This document shows, in pieces, positions 25,699 through 35,883 of a DNA stretch of 64,000 nt. The stretch is taken from NCBI RefSeq assembly GCF_024612015.1, contig NZ_CP102512.1, forward strand, positions 9,362,001-9,426,000, written 5' to 3'. The translations under genes and the position numbers were made by a program. The DNA comes from Streptomyces sp. CA-210063 (GTDB taxonomy: Bacteria; Actinomycetota; Actinomycetes; Streptomycetales; Streptomycetaceae). Below the pieces are notes generated by a model, which saw nothing but the letters and a program-made list of their open reading frames with translations, was not told the origin of the DNA and did not search any database. Position 1 is the stretch's first letter. Each line of letters begins with the position of its first letter.

Positions 25699-27156
25699 CA
25701 GCATCATCTTGTGGGTCTCGCGGCCGATGCCCGAGCCCTTGTAGCCGCCGAACGCGGCGTGGGCCGGGTAGGCGTGGTAGCAGTTCGTCCAGACGCGGCC
25801 CGCCTGAATGGAACGGCCCGCGCGGTAGGCCGTGTTGGTGTCCCGCGTCCAGACCCCCGCCCCCAGGCCGTACAACGTGTCGTTGGCGATCTTGATGGCG
25901 TCGTCGAAGTCGTTGAACGAGGTGACGGAGACCACCGGACCGAAGATCTCCTCCTGGAAGATCCGCATACGGTTGTCGCCCTCGAAGATCGTCGGCTGGA
26001 CGTAGTAACCGCCCTTCAACTCGCCGTCCTGCTCAATGCGTTCACCACCGGTGAGGACCTTGGCCCCCTCCTGCCGACCGATGTCCAGGTAGGAGAGGAT
26101 CTTCTCCAACTGGTCGTTGGAGGCCTGGGCGCCGATCATGGTGTCGGTGTCCAGCGGGTGCCCGGTCTTGATCTGCTCCGTGCGGGCGACGGCCGCCTCC
26201 ATGAACTCGGCGTAGTTGCCTCGCTGCACCAGCGCCCGCGACGGGCAGGTGCACACCTCTCCCTGGTTGAGCGCGAACATCGTGAAACCTTCGAGGGCCT
26301 TGTCACGGAAGTCGTCGTTCGCCGACCACACGTCGTCGAAGAAGATGTTCGGCGACTTGCCGCCCAGCTCCAGGGTCACCGGCGTGATGTTCTCCGAGGC
26401 GTACTGCATGATCAGGCGCCCGGTCGTCGTCTCACCCGTGAACGCCACCTTCGCCACCCGCGGACTCGACGCCAGCGGCTTGCCCGCCTCCACCCCGAAC
26501 CCGTTGACGATGTTCACCACACCCGGAGGCAGCAGATCCGCCACCAGGCTCAGCCAGACATGGATGGACGCCGGGGTCTGCTCGGCCGGCTTGAGCACGA
26601 CCGCGTTGCCCGCCGCCAGCGCGGGCGCCAGCTTCCAGGTCGCCATGAGGATCGGGAAATTCCACGGGATGATCTGGGCGACCACACCCAGCGGCTCATG
26701 GAAGTGGTACGCCACCGTGTCGTCGTCGAGTTCCGCCAGCGAACCCTCCTGCGCGCGGATCGCCCCCGCGAAGTACCGGAAGTGGTCGATGGCGAGCGGA
26801 ATGTCGGCGGCCAGCGTCTCGCGCACCGGCTTGCCGTTCTCCCAGCTCTCTGCGACCGCCAGCTTCTCCAGATTCGCCTCCATCCGGTCGGCGATCTTCC
26901 GCAGGATGTCCGAACGCTCGGTCACGGACATACGCCCCCAGCCGGGCGCGGCCGCGTGCGCCGCGTCCAACGCGCGATCCACGTCCTCGCTCGTACCCCG
27001 CGCGATCTCCGTGAACGGCAGCCCGTTCACCGGACTCGGGTTCTCGAAGTACTGCCCGCGCGCCGGCGGCACGTACTCACCCCCGATGAAGTGGTCGTAA
27101 CGCGCCTCATAGGAGACGACCGCGCCGTCCGTACCGGGCGCTGCGAAACGGGTCAT
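25633..27156 (-). CDS. NAD-dependent aldehyde dehydrogenase
   Basis: 507 residues, full length for the family, with a GGGAGG ribosome site before the ATG. The NAD fold ([29 protein letters not shown]), catalytic Glu in [12 protein letters not shown], and nucleophile region [11 protein letters not shown] are all present, as is [10 protein letters not shown]. The sequence resembles the ExaC/acetaldehyde dehydrogenase group that oxidises short aliphatic aldehydes. A GAF-domain regulator lies directly upstream in the same direction, as in AcoR/ethanol-type control. The leader carries a thirteen-unit CCCCG tract. The 3' end doubles as the presumed integration site of the island. Confidence 0.95.
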   Translation of the reverse strand: MTRFAAPGTDGAVVSYEARYDHFIGGEYVPPARGQYFENPSPVNGLPFTEIARGTSEDVDRALDAAHAAAPGWGRMSVTERSDILRKIADRMEANLEKLAVAESWENGKPVRETLAADIPLAIDHFRYFAGAIRAQEGSLAELDDDTVAYHFHEPLGVVAQIIPWNFPILMATWKLAPALAAGNAVVLKPAEQTPASIHVWLSLVADLLPPGVVNIVNGFGVEAGKPLASSPRVAKVAFTGETTTGRLIMQYASENITPVTLELGGKSPNIFFDDVWSANDDFRDKALEGFTMFALNQGEVCTCPSRALVQRGNYAEFMEAAVARTEQIKTGHPLDTDTMIGAQASNDQLEKILSYLDIGRQEGAKVLTGGERIEQDGELKGGYYVQPTIFEGDNRMRIFQEEIFGPVVSVTSFNDFDDAIKIANDTLYGLGAGVWTRDTNTAYRAGRSIQAGRVWTNCYHAYPAHAAFGGYKGSGIGRETHKMMLDHYQQTKNLLVSYSPKKLGFF

Positions 27157-27243
27157 GAATACCTGCCTCCCGAGAAGCGCCACCCGCCATTGGGCAGCTC
27201 TCGCGAGGAGGCTAGAAACCCGAATGTTGCAACGACGTTGCGC

Positions 27244-27308
27244 CCCCGCCCCGCCCCGCCCCGCCCCGCCCCGCCCCGCCCCGCCCCGCCCCGCCCCGCC
27301 CCGCCCCG
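27244..27308. repeat. thirteen perfect CCCCG units in the aldehyde dehydrogenase leader
   Basis: An uninterrupted 65-bp pentanucleotide microsatellite ending 88 bp upstream of the dehydrogenase ATG. On the coding (minus) strand it is (CGGGG)13: consecutive G4 runs with one-base loops, an ideal G-quadruplex former in DNA and, if transcribed, in the mRNA leader. Five-base units make it prone to slippage. Confidence 0.95.
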
Positions 27309-27368
27309 CCCGCCGAATGGCTGTGTGTCGCCGCACCGGGAATCTCGGCCGGCACCCTGGGGCATCCC

Positions 27369-28646
27369 TCAGGGACACCGCTGGCGCCCCCACCCCCGCG
27401 GTGCCGCCAGTTCCGACTCCAGTTCGCGCAGCCGTGCCCGCACGACCGCCGTGGGGCGTACGGCCGAGAGCGCCCGCCACACCTCCAGATCCTCCTCGCC
27501 CCAGGGGGCATGCGCCCAGTCCGCCAGGAGGTCGGGGTCACGGCGGGCTATCAGGGCCGTACGCAGCCCGTCGGCGATCCGGTGCCGCAGCCGTACGACG
27601 GCCGGCGCCTGCGAACCGGGCAGCAGCGGGCCCCCGTACGCCGACACGGCCGCCGTCACCGCGCCCGTCTCCAGCCTCCGTTCCACGACTGCCACATCGG
27701 ACTCGACCGGAACCGTGAGCCGGTACGGACGCGACCCCAACCACGCCGGCCCGAGCAGGCGACGCAGCCGGGCCAGTTCGGCCCGCAGTGTCACCGGTGT
27801 CACCGACTCGTCCTCGTACAGCGCGCAGAGCAACTCGTCGCCGGACAGGCCCTCCGGGTGCCGGGCGAGAAGCACCAGGATCTCGCTGTGCCGACGGCTG
27901 AGCCTGAGCTTCCGTCCGCCGACGAGGAGTTGGGCCTCGTCACGGCCCAGCGCGGCCAGTTCCAGCGCGTCGGCCGACGCCCCGGGCGGGGCCAGCAATG
28001 CGAGCTGGGACTCGGCGGCCCGGGCCACCGCCTGCACGAAGCCGAGGCTGTGTGGATGCGCGAGGCCGTCGCCGCCGGTGATGTCGACCGCGCCGAGCAC
28101 CCGACCGGTGCGCGGATCGTGCACCGGCGCCGCCGCACACGTCCACGGCTGCACCCGCCGTATGAAATGCTCGGCCGCGAACACCTGCACGGGCCGGTCC
28201 ACGGCGACCGCGGTGCCCGGCGCGTTCGTACCCACCGCGGACTCCGCCCAGTGTGCCCCCGGCACGAAGTTCATCCGGTCCGCCCGCCGTCTGGTCGCCG
28301 GATCCCCTTCCACCCAGAGCAGCCTGCCCTGCGCGTCGCACACGGCCAGCAGATGCTCGCCGTCCGCCGCGAACGTGCCCAGCAACTCCCGGACCAACGG
28401 CATCACCCGGGCCAGCGGATGCTCCGCGCGGTAGGAACCGAGGTCGCCGTCCATCAGCTCCACACGCGCGGTGCCCTCCGGCCCGACACCGGCCTTGGCC
28501 GAACGCCGCCACGAGTCCGCCACCACGGAACGCACCGGTCGCGCCACCGTGCCTCCCTGCGTGAACGCCTCATGGGCGCGGCGCAGCACCCGCACTCGTT
28601 CGACGGGGTCGGCTCCCGGCTCCAGAGCCACCCAAGGATCCGTCAA
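27369..28646 (-). CDS. GAF-domain transcriptional regulator
   Basis: 425 residues using the TTG that follows GGGAGG by 5 bp (giving [14 protein letters not shown]); a longer reading to 28712 has no ribosome site. The N-terminal part ([16 protein letters not shown], then a GAF domain around [17 protein letters not shown] to [16 protein letters not shown]) resembles AcoR-type activators. In place of an AAA+ sigma54 domain the C-terminus has a winged-helix region ([46 protein letters not shown]). This is the form common in actinobacteria, which lack sigma54. It probably senses an aldehyde- or alcohol-related signal and drives the adjoining dehydrogenase. Confidence 0.85.
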   Translation of the reverse strand: MTDPWVALEPGADPVERVRVLRRAHEAFTQGGTVARPVRSVVADSWRRSAKAGVGPEGTARVELMDGDLGSYRAEHPLARVMPLVRELLGTFAADGEHLLAVCDAQGRLLWVEGDPATRRRADRMNFVPGAHWAESAVGTNAPGTAVAVDRPVQVFAAEHFIRRVQPWTCAAAPVHDPRTGRVLGAVDITGGDGLAHPHSLGFVQAVARAAESQLALLAPPGASADALELAALGRDEAQLLVGGRKLRLSRRHSEILVLLARHPEGLSGDELLCALYEDESVTPVTLRAELARLRRLLGPAWLGSRPYRLTVPVESDVAVVERRLETGAVTAAVSAYGGPLLPGSQAPAVVRLRHRIADGLRTALIARRDPDLLADWAHAPWGEEDLEVWRALSAVRPTAVVRARLRELESELAAPRGWGRQRCP

Positions 28647-28737
28647 TTCGGCCTCCCGGGAAAAGCATGCACACCAGGGACCATCGTCACCGCCGGACAC
28701 ACACCCCGACAAGCCACGCGACCCCGTTCCCTGGCTC

Positions 28738-28793
28738 GGACGCCCTCGCCTTGGACGCCCTCGCCTCGGACGCCCTCGCCTCGGACGCCCCCC
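28738..28793. repeat. 15-bp tandem repeat, about 3.7 copies
   Basis: Unit GGACGCCCTCGCCTC (one base varies in the first copy) starting at 28738, 28753, 28768 and 28783 (last copy partial). It lies between the amidase stop and the regulator start, on the template of the regulator leader. Confidence 0.85.
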
Positions 28794-28831
28794 GGCTCGG
28801 ACGGCCTCAGACCGCGTTGACTCGGAGGGAC

Positions 28832-29431
28832 TCAGCCGGCATTGACCAGACGTATGTAGCGAGCCCAGTCCCAGTGCGGCCCCGGATCCGTGTGGTCCGT
28901 GCCCGGCACCTCGTGGTGACCGATGATGTGGGCGCGGTCCTTCGGTATGCCGTACTTGTCGCAGATCGCGGCGGTGAGCGCCGCCGACTGCTCGTACATG
29001 GCACCGGTGAAGTACTCGGGCCGGTCCACCCAGCCCTCGTGCTCGATGCCTATGCTCCGTGCGTTGTAGTCCCAGTTGCCCGCGTGCCAGGCGATGTCGC
29101 GCTCACGGACGCACTGGGTGACCCGCCCGTCGGCCGACCGGAGGACATAGTGCGCGGACACCTGCTTCGCCGGGTTCCAGAAGACGGGCAGGGTGTTCTT
29201 GTAGGTCGTCTGCGTCACGTGGATGATCACCAGATCGATGGGCCGGCCGGTCGGGCGGTCGGCCGCGGTGTAGTTGGCCGGGTTCGCCGGCTCCCACCGG
29301 GCGTGCGCGTGGTCGACGTCCGGTGCCTGGGCGCCGGCCCGGGGGTTCGGGAGCAACGCGTAGGGGATCGCGGCGAGGGCGGTGCCCTGCAACAGCCGTC
29401 GCCTGCTCGGCAACGGCCTGGCTCGCTCCAT
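28832..29431 (-). CDS. Tat-exported N-acetylmuramoyl-L-alanine amidase
   Basis: 199 residues. The N-terminus has a twin-arginine signal (PSRRRLLQGTALAAIPYALL, cleavage likely near AGAQA), so the enzyme is exported folded. The mature part is an Amidase_2 (AmpD-like) domain: His71 in VIIHVTQTT, SAHYVLRSADGRVTQCV, GIEHEG and the metal-site GHHEVPGTDHTDPGPHWDW (His180, Asp182). It cleaves the amide between muramic acid and the stem peptide, for wall turnover or lysis. There is no separate wall-binding domain. It follows the ROK regulator on the same strand, 226 bp apart. Confidence 0.92.
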   Translation of the reverse strand: MERARPLPSRRRLLQGTALAAIPYALLPNPRAGAQAPDVDHAHARWEPANPANYTAADRPTGRPIDLVIIHVTQTTYKNTLPVFWNPAKQVSAHYVLRSADGRVTQCVRERDIAWHAGNWDYNARSIGIEHEGWVDRPEYFTGAMYEQSAALTAAICDKYGIPKDRAHIIGHHEVPGTDHTDPGPHWDWARYIRLVNAG

Positions 29432-29657
29432 GGGGGCTCCGTTCTGCCGATGGGGAGGAGTACGTGGACGTCGTGCTCGAAGACGCATCCGCAGGCCGAT
29501 TGGCTGCGCCTCACGTGAATCACGGTACGGCGATTGCCGACCGGGCCGTCGGAGCGCGTGGAGATCGGTGGAAAAGCAGCTTGTTGTGGATAACTTCGTC
29601 ACCCGCAAGGGGGAAGTCGCCGGGTAGGCCTGTGAGTTGCGAGGTGCGTCGGCTGCG

Positions 29658-30866
29658 CTACGCCCGCACCCCGACCGTCGCCGGATCGTCCAGCACACCC
29701 CGCACCACCGAATGAGCCGCACCGAGCAGCGGCCCCTCGGAGCCCAGCCGGGACACGGTCACGGCGCACGCCGGCCCGGCCGTCCGCCGTGCCAACTCCC
29801 GTTCCAGCGAGGGAAGCAGCCAGGGGGCGAGGGCGGCCAGGGCGCCGCCCAGCACCACGGTCTCCGGGTCCAGCAGATTGACCGCGCCGGTCAATGCGAT
29901 GCCGAGTGCGGTGCCGGCGCCGCACAGGGCCCTGTGCACATCCTTGTCACCGGCGGCGGCCCGCTCGGCGAGGAACTCGACACGGTGCTCGCCCGGTTCC
30001 AGCCCGGCCGCTCGCAGCACGGCCTCCTCACCGGCGTACTGCTCCAGACAGCCGCGTCCACCGCACGCGCAGTCGGGACCCTCGGGGTGTACGGGCACAT
30101 GCCCCAACTCGCCCGCGAAACCGCGCGTTCCGCGGAGCAGTCGGCCGTCCACGACGACCGCCCCACCGATGCCGATCTCCGCGGAGACATGCAGGAAGTC
30201 GGACGGTGCGTCGTCGCCGAGCCAGAGTTCGGCGAGGCCGCCGAAGTTGGCCTCGTTGTCCACGGTCACCGGCAGATCGCCGGGCAGCAGGGCGCCGAGG
30301 TCCGTGTCGTGCCAGTCGAGGTTGGGGGCGCGGACCACGGTCCGGGCGTCGCTCGCCACCAGCCCGGGCACGGCGACCGCGAGACCCGCGGGCCACAGGC
30401 CTTCGCCCGCTGCCTCGGCGACGACCCGTCGGACGAGTTCGGTCAGCTCGTCGATGACCGGCTCGGGGGACCTGCTGCGGTTGGTGCCGTGCCGCACCGC
30501 CCGTGCCCGTACCTCACCGCGCAGGTCCACGGCACAGACCGCGAGATGGTCGACCCCGATCTCCGCGCCGATTCCGGCGGGACCGCGTCCGCTGAGGGCG
30601 AGCGCCGAGCCGGGCCGTCCGACCCGGCCGGGCCGCTCGGGGCCCAGCTCCTCCAGGAGCCCCGAGCGGATGAGTTCGTCCACCAGCGTCGACACCGCGG
30701 CTCGGGTCAGGCCGATGCGCTGGGCGACGGCGGCCCGGGACAGCGGCCCCTCGGCGTTGACGGTGTGCATGACCCGGGAGAGGTTGCGGCGGCGCATGCC
30801 CTGCTGGTTGTCGGGCAGACGACGGCCGGAGCCGCCCGGGTGGGCCTCGTGCAGTGGTGTGCTCAT
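29658..30866 (-). CDS. xylR: ROK-family transcriptional repressor (probable XylR)
   Basis: 402 residues. A MarR-like winged helix (SRAAVAQRIGLTRAAVSTLVDELIRSGLLEE) is followed by a ROK sugar-kinase-like domain with the zinc motif CACGGRGCLEQY and the ROK signature RGFAGELGHVPVHP. Adjacent to xylB and in the same direction, with xylA divergent, it is the expected xylose-responsive repressor of the cluster. The symbol rests on context. Confidence 0.88.
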   Translation of the reverse strand: MSTPLHEAHPGGSGRRLPDNQQGMRRRNLSRVMHTVNAEGPLSRAAVAQRIGLTRAAVSTLVDELIRSGLLEELGPERPGRVGRPGSALALSGRGPAGIGAEIGVDHLAVCAVDLRGEVRARAVRHGTNRSRSPEPVIDELTELVRRVVAEAAGEGLWPAGLAVAVPGLVASDARTVVRAPNLDWHDTDLGALLPGDLPVTVDNEANFGGLAELWLGDDAPSDFLHVSAEIGIGGAVVVDGRLLRGTRGFAGELGHVPVHPEGPDCACGGRGCLEQYAGEEAVLRAAGLEPGEHRVEFLAERAAAGDKDVHRALCGAGTALGIALTGAVNLLDPETVVLGGALAALAPWLLPSLERELARRTAGPACAVTVSRLGSEGPLLGAAHSVVRGVLDDPATVGVRA

Positions 30867-30965
30867 GCCTCCCTCGGCTCCCGTCGGTGTGCCCTGGTGG
30901 GTGTCCTGTAGATCATGCCGGAATCGGATTTTCCCACTTCAGGCGCCCCTCGCCCCCTCGTCCGG

Positions 30966-32411
30966 TCAGCGGCCGCCCGGTTCGCGCTCCAGCAGCGGTG
31001 CCGCGTCGGACAGTACTCCGGCGATCCTGGCGAGCGTCTCCTCGTCCCGCTCCACCGCCTCCAGCACCGGCCCACGGGTGGTGTCCCAGCGGCGGGCGAC
31101 CGCGGCCGGATCCTCACCGGTGAGCAGCCCGGCGGCCTGCGCGGCGGCGCCCAGCGCGACCAGTTCCTTGGCCTCGGGGACCTGCACGGCACGCCCCGAC
31201 AGCCGGCGCACGGTCTGCTGCCAGGCCGTGCCCCGCGCGCCGCCGCCGATGAGCAGCAGCGGCGCGGAGGTGTCCGCGTCGGCGTCCAGCACCAGGTCGA
31301 GGGCGCCGAGCAGTGAGTGGACGGCACCGTCGTACGCGGCCTGGAGCAGCTGCCCGCCGGTCGTGTCGTGGCGCAGCCCGTGCAGCAGGCCCGAGGCGTG
31401 CGGCAGGGCCGGGGTGCGCTCGCCGTCCAGGTAGGGGAGCAGAGTGACGCTCGTACCGGGCTCCACGGCCTCGCGGTCCAGGCCCAGCAGGGCGGCGACA
31501 CGGTCTACGGCCTGCGTGCAGTTCAGGGTGCAGGCCAGCGGCAGCCAGTCCCCGTGTGCGTCGGCGAAACCCGCCACCGTGCCGGTCGGGTCGGCGGGGC
31601 GGTGCTCGGACACGGCGTACACCGTGCCGGAGGTGCCGAGGCTCAGCACCGGGGTGCCGGGGCGCAGCCCGAGCCCCAACGCGGCGGCCGCGTTGTCACC
31701 GGTACCGGCGGCGACCAGGGTGCCCTTGGAGAACGGCAGGTCATGGGCGTCCCGTACGGTCCCGGCCACTTCACCCGGCCGGACCACACGGGGCAGCAGC
31801 GCCGGGTCCAGCCCCACATGGGCGAGGACCTCCGCGTCGTACGCCTCGGTCGCGGACGCCCACCAGCCCGTGCCGGAGGCGTCGCCGCGGTCGGTCGTGC
31901 CCTGGCCGGTGAGGCGCTCGGTGAGGTAGTCGTGCGGCAGTCGTACGGCCGCGGTCGCGCGGATCGCCTCGGGCTCGTGCTCGGCCAGCCAGGCCCACTT
32001 CGTGACGGTGAAGGACGTGCCGGGCACACTGCCGGTGCGCTCCGCCCATGCCTTCGCGCCGCCCAGCTCCTCCACCAGACGGCCCGCCTGCGGTGCCGAG
32101 CGCACGTCGTTCCACAGCAGGGCCGGGCGGACCGGCTCGCCCCGGGCGTCGAGGGTGACGAGGCCGTGCTGCTGGCCGCCGATCGACACCGCCGCGGCCT
32201 CGTGTGCCGCCTCCCCGCACTGGTGCAGCGCCTCGCGCAGCGCGTCCCACCACTGCCGCGGATCACTCTCGCGGCCCGCTCCCGAGGACACGGTGTGCGG
32301 CGCCTGCCCGCTCGCCACCACCCGTCCGGTCGACGCGTCGACGACCAGGGCCTTGGTGGACTGTGTGGACGAGTCCACACCGACGACGAGCGGACCCTCG
32401 GCTGCTGACAT
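30966..32411 (-). CDS. xylB: xylulokinase
   Basis: 481 residues, FGGY family. The N-terminal ATPase lobe has GVDSSTQSTKALVVD and SIGGQQHGLVTLD (substrate pocket). The central segment has GTGDNAAAALGLG and LSLGTSGTVYAVSEH, and the C-terminal lobe has LLIGGGARGTAWQQ. It phosphorylates D-xylulose made by the divergent xylose isomerase. The ATG follows GAGAGGGAGAG. It shares a 145-bp intergenic region and a candidate operator with xylA. Confidence 0.95.
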   Translation of the reverse strand: MSAAEGPLVVGVDSSTQSTKALVVDASTGRVVASGQAPHTVSSGAGRESDPRQWWDALREALHQCGEAAHEAAAVSIGGQQHGLVTLDARGEPVRPALLWNDVRSAPQAGRLVEELGGAKAWAERTGSVPGTSFTVTKWAWLAEHEPEAIRATAAVRLPHDYLTERLTGQGTTDRGDASGTGWWASATEAYDAEVLAHVGLDPALLPRVVRPGEVAGTVRDAHDLPFSKGTLVAAGTGDNAAAALGLGLRPGTPVLSLGTSGTVYAVSEHRPADPTGTVAGFADAHGDWLPLACTLNCTQAVDRVAALLGLDREAVEPGTSVTLLPYLDGERTPALPHASGLLHGLRHDTTGGQLLQAAYDGAVHSLLGALDLVLDADADTSAPLLLIGGGARGTAWQQTVRRLSGRAVQVPEAKELVALGAAAQAAGLLTGEDPAAVARRWDTTRGPVLEAVERDEETLARIAGVLSDAAPLLEREPGGR

Positions 32412-32502
32412 CGGGCTCTCCCTCTCACGCGGCTCGTGACTGCCGCGGACGCGGCTGACGCCTCTGTTCGGCGACATCTTGTCTTCCCAGAGACGCGTCC
32501 GC

Positions 32503-33723
<1,221 letters not shown>

Positions 33724-33736
33724 TCACGCGCGCGTG

Positions 33737-33771
33737 GGAGGCCCCTTTCCGCTGAAGCGGCAGGGGCCTCC
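33737..33771. terminator. xylA terminator
   Basis: A perfect 10-bp stem GGAGGCCCCT/AGGGGCCTCC with a second inner stem CCGC/GCGG around TGAA. It starts 14 bp after the xylA stop. No long T-tract. Confidence 0.75.
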
Positions 33772-33912
33772 GCCCGTCCCGGCCGACTCTCGCGCCTCTC
33801 ACGGCCGATCCCTGCACGGAATTCTCCGGAATCGCGCGGTCCATGGCATGAGTCCGTATCAACTCCCGCGCAGAGCTCGCGCCTTGACCGGTTCGCGGGG
33901 ACTCTGGTCGGT

Positions 33913-34560
33913 ATGGGCATACCGCCGTTACCGTCCCAGCCTCCTCAGCCGCCGGATGGCACACCGCCGTCGAACGGCGGAGGGTTCGGGCCGCCGCCAG
34001 GGGGCTACGGCCCGCCACCGGACGACCCGACCGGGGGATACACACCGCCCGGAGGCTTCGGTCCGCCTCCACAGAGCGGTGGCCCGCCTCCACCGGGGCA
34101 CCCTCCCGGCGGGCGCCGCAACGTCCTGCTCATCGTGCTGGCCGTGATCATCGCCCTCGGGGCCGTCGCCGCCGTGGTGCTGGTGGCCACCGGCGGAGAG
34201 GGATCGCCGGACGAGAAACCGCCGGGTGAGACCGACCGCAGGGAGAGCCCTGCGCCCGTCCCGTCGCTGAGCCTCCCGTCCCAGCTTCTGCCCAGCGACC
34301 TTCCGCCGCTCCCCTCGGACCTCCCCAGCGGACTGCCGAGCGAGTTTCCCACCGACCTCGACTCGTTCTTCCCGGCCCCGGCCGGCGACGAAGTGCCGTA
34401 CTAGACGCTTCAGACGGGCGACTGCTTCGACACCGGTGACAGCCGCCCCGGCCAAGAGACCCCATGCTCGTGCGGCGAGCCCCATGACGCCGACGTGGGC
34501 GGCGAGCGCAAGCTCACCGAGCGCTGGAGTGAGGAGGCCTCCGCGCGCGTGGACCACAGG
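33913..34560 (+). pseudogene. septum-formation-like membrane protein gene with in-frame stop and lost 3' end
   Basis: The first 163 codons encode a Pro/Gly-rich cytoplasmic region, one membrane helix (NVLLIVLAVIIALGAVAAVVL) and a Ser/Pro linker, ending at TAG (34402-34404). The same frame then continues LQTGDCFDTGDSRPG, CSCGEPHDADVGG and KLTERWSEEAS, clearly the start of the extracellular 'septum formation' domain (GDCF...C..PHDAEV). The domain breaks off after about 45 residues near the end of the SWIM gene. So the gene has an amber codon and a truncation. A shorter membrane protein may still be made. Confidence 0.65.
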
Positions 34561-34605
34561 TGGCCCACGCGCGCGTGCGGCATCCGGCCTGGCTCAGGAC
34601 GAGCC

Positions 34606-35883
34606 TCAGGCGTCGGCCTCGGCGCTGACCGAAGCCAGTGCCGTCGCCGGATCGTGGGCGGCCGGTCCCGCGGGTGCCCAGCGGCCCCTCTCCTTGCGGT
34701 AGGGCCACCACCGGCCGTCTCGTCCTAGGCGCAGCTGGACCGAGCCGCCGATCACGGTCCAGCTGTTGTGCGCGGAACGCAGCGAAGGCCGCCGGTCCTC
34801 GTCCCAGGCCGTCTCCAGAGCGGCACGCGCGCGTGCGAGTGATTCCGCCTGTACGTGCCATTCCTCGTCGAGCACGGCGAGACCGGCCACCCCGCCGTAC
34901 CGCCAGGCACGGACGGCGAGCGCCAGTCCTTCCCGGTCACGCCCGGAACCCTGGGCGAGCCGTGCCCCGATGCTCGGCTCCGGATCACCGGCGGCCAGCC
35001 GCACCGCGTCCTGATGGAGCGTCAACTCGTCGTCCACGGGGTGCTGCTCGTGCCCCGGCCGGAGAGCCTCGGCCAGCATCCGGTGCGCCTCCAGAGCCGT
35101 CCGCGCCGCCAGGAACCCGAGCGCGGCCGGGTCCACGCCGGGCGCGGGCGGGACCTCGGTGTCCAGGGAGGGCGGCAGACCGGGCTCCACGGGCAGCGGG
35201 GGCGGCTCGGGGAGCGGCGGAAGGATCTCCCCGGCCGCGTACGCCTCGGCGGCGTCCAGGCCGTCCTGGAGGCCTTCCGGCGCCTCCTGCTCATCCGCCA
35301 CGGGGGCGACGTTGCGCACCTGGAGTTCGTCCAGGAGCGGGCGCTCGGCGCGGCCCCGCAACAGCAGCAGGACGAACGGGTCCTGGTCGAGCAGCCGGGC
35401 CACCTGGTAGCAGAGGGCCGCGGTGTGCCCGCAGTGGTCCCAGGCACCGCAGTCGCACTCCGCCTCCAGATCACCGAGCCCGGGCAGCAGTTCGACTCCC
35501 GCCGCCGCTGCGTCCTCGACCAGATGCGGTGGCATCTCACGGTCGAGCAGCGCGGCGATGTGCCCGGCCCGCTCGACCGCCATGCCCAGGAAACGGTCCC
35601 AGTGCTCTTCGGACAGTTCCTGAAGCAGGACGTCGGCGCGATGGCCGGTGCCGTCGCGGTCCTGGACGACGGCCGTGACCCGCCCGGGGCGCACCGACAC
35701 CGCGCCCACGGCTCCCGCGCGCGCGAGCCTGCGCCCCGCCTTCACCTGCTCCCCGTCCAACGCCGCGTCCTCCAGGGCCTTCAGCCAGGCCCGGCCCCAC
35801 CACGTCTGAGCGAAACCCCGCCCGTGCACGGGAGCCAGCGCCGCGAACGTGCGCTCTTCGTCCTGCCCGGTACGTTCCGTCAT
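34606..35883 (-). CDS. SWIM zinc-finger protein
   Basis: 425 residues. The zinc motif CxCx5CxH is exact: Cys143, Cys145, Cys151 and His153 in [12 protein letters not shown]. An N-terminal [11 protein letters not shown] motif is typical of the SWIM proteins paired with SNF2 helicases in actinobacteria. A Pro-rich linker divides it from a helical C-terminal domain. The start overlaps the stop of the SNF2 gene by 4 bp (ATGA), so the two are co-translated and presumably act together on DNA or chromatin-like complexes. Confidence 0.88.
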   Translation of the reverse strand: MTERTGQDEERTFAALAPVHGRGFAQTWWGRAWLKALEDAALDGEQVKAGRRLARAGAVGAVSVRPGRVTAVVQDRDGTGHRADVLLQELSEEHWDRFLGMAVERAGHIAALLDREMPPHLVEDAAAAGVELLPGLGDLEAECDCGAWDHCGHTAALCYQVARLLDQDPFVLLLLRGRAERPLLDELQVRNVAPVADEQEAPEGLQDGLDAAEAYAAGEILPPLPEPPPLPVEPGLPPSLDTEVPPAPGVDPAALGFLAARTALEAHRMLAEALRPGHEQHPVDDELTLHQDAVRLAAGDPEPSIGARLAQGSGRDREGLALAVRAWRYGGVAGLAVLDEEWHVQAESLARARAALETAWDEDRRPSLRSAHNSWTVIGGSVQLRLGRDGRWWPYRKERGRWAPAGPAAHDPATALASVSAEADA

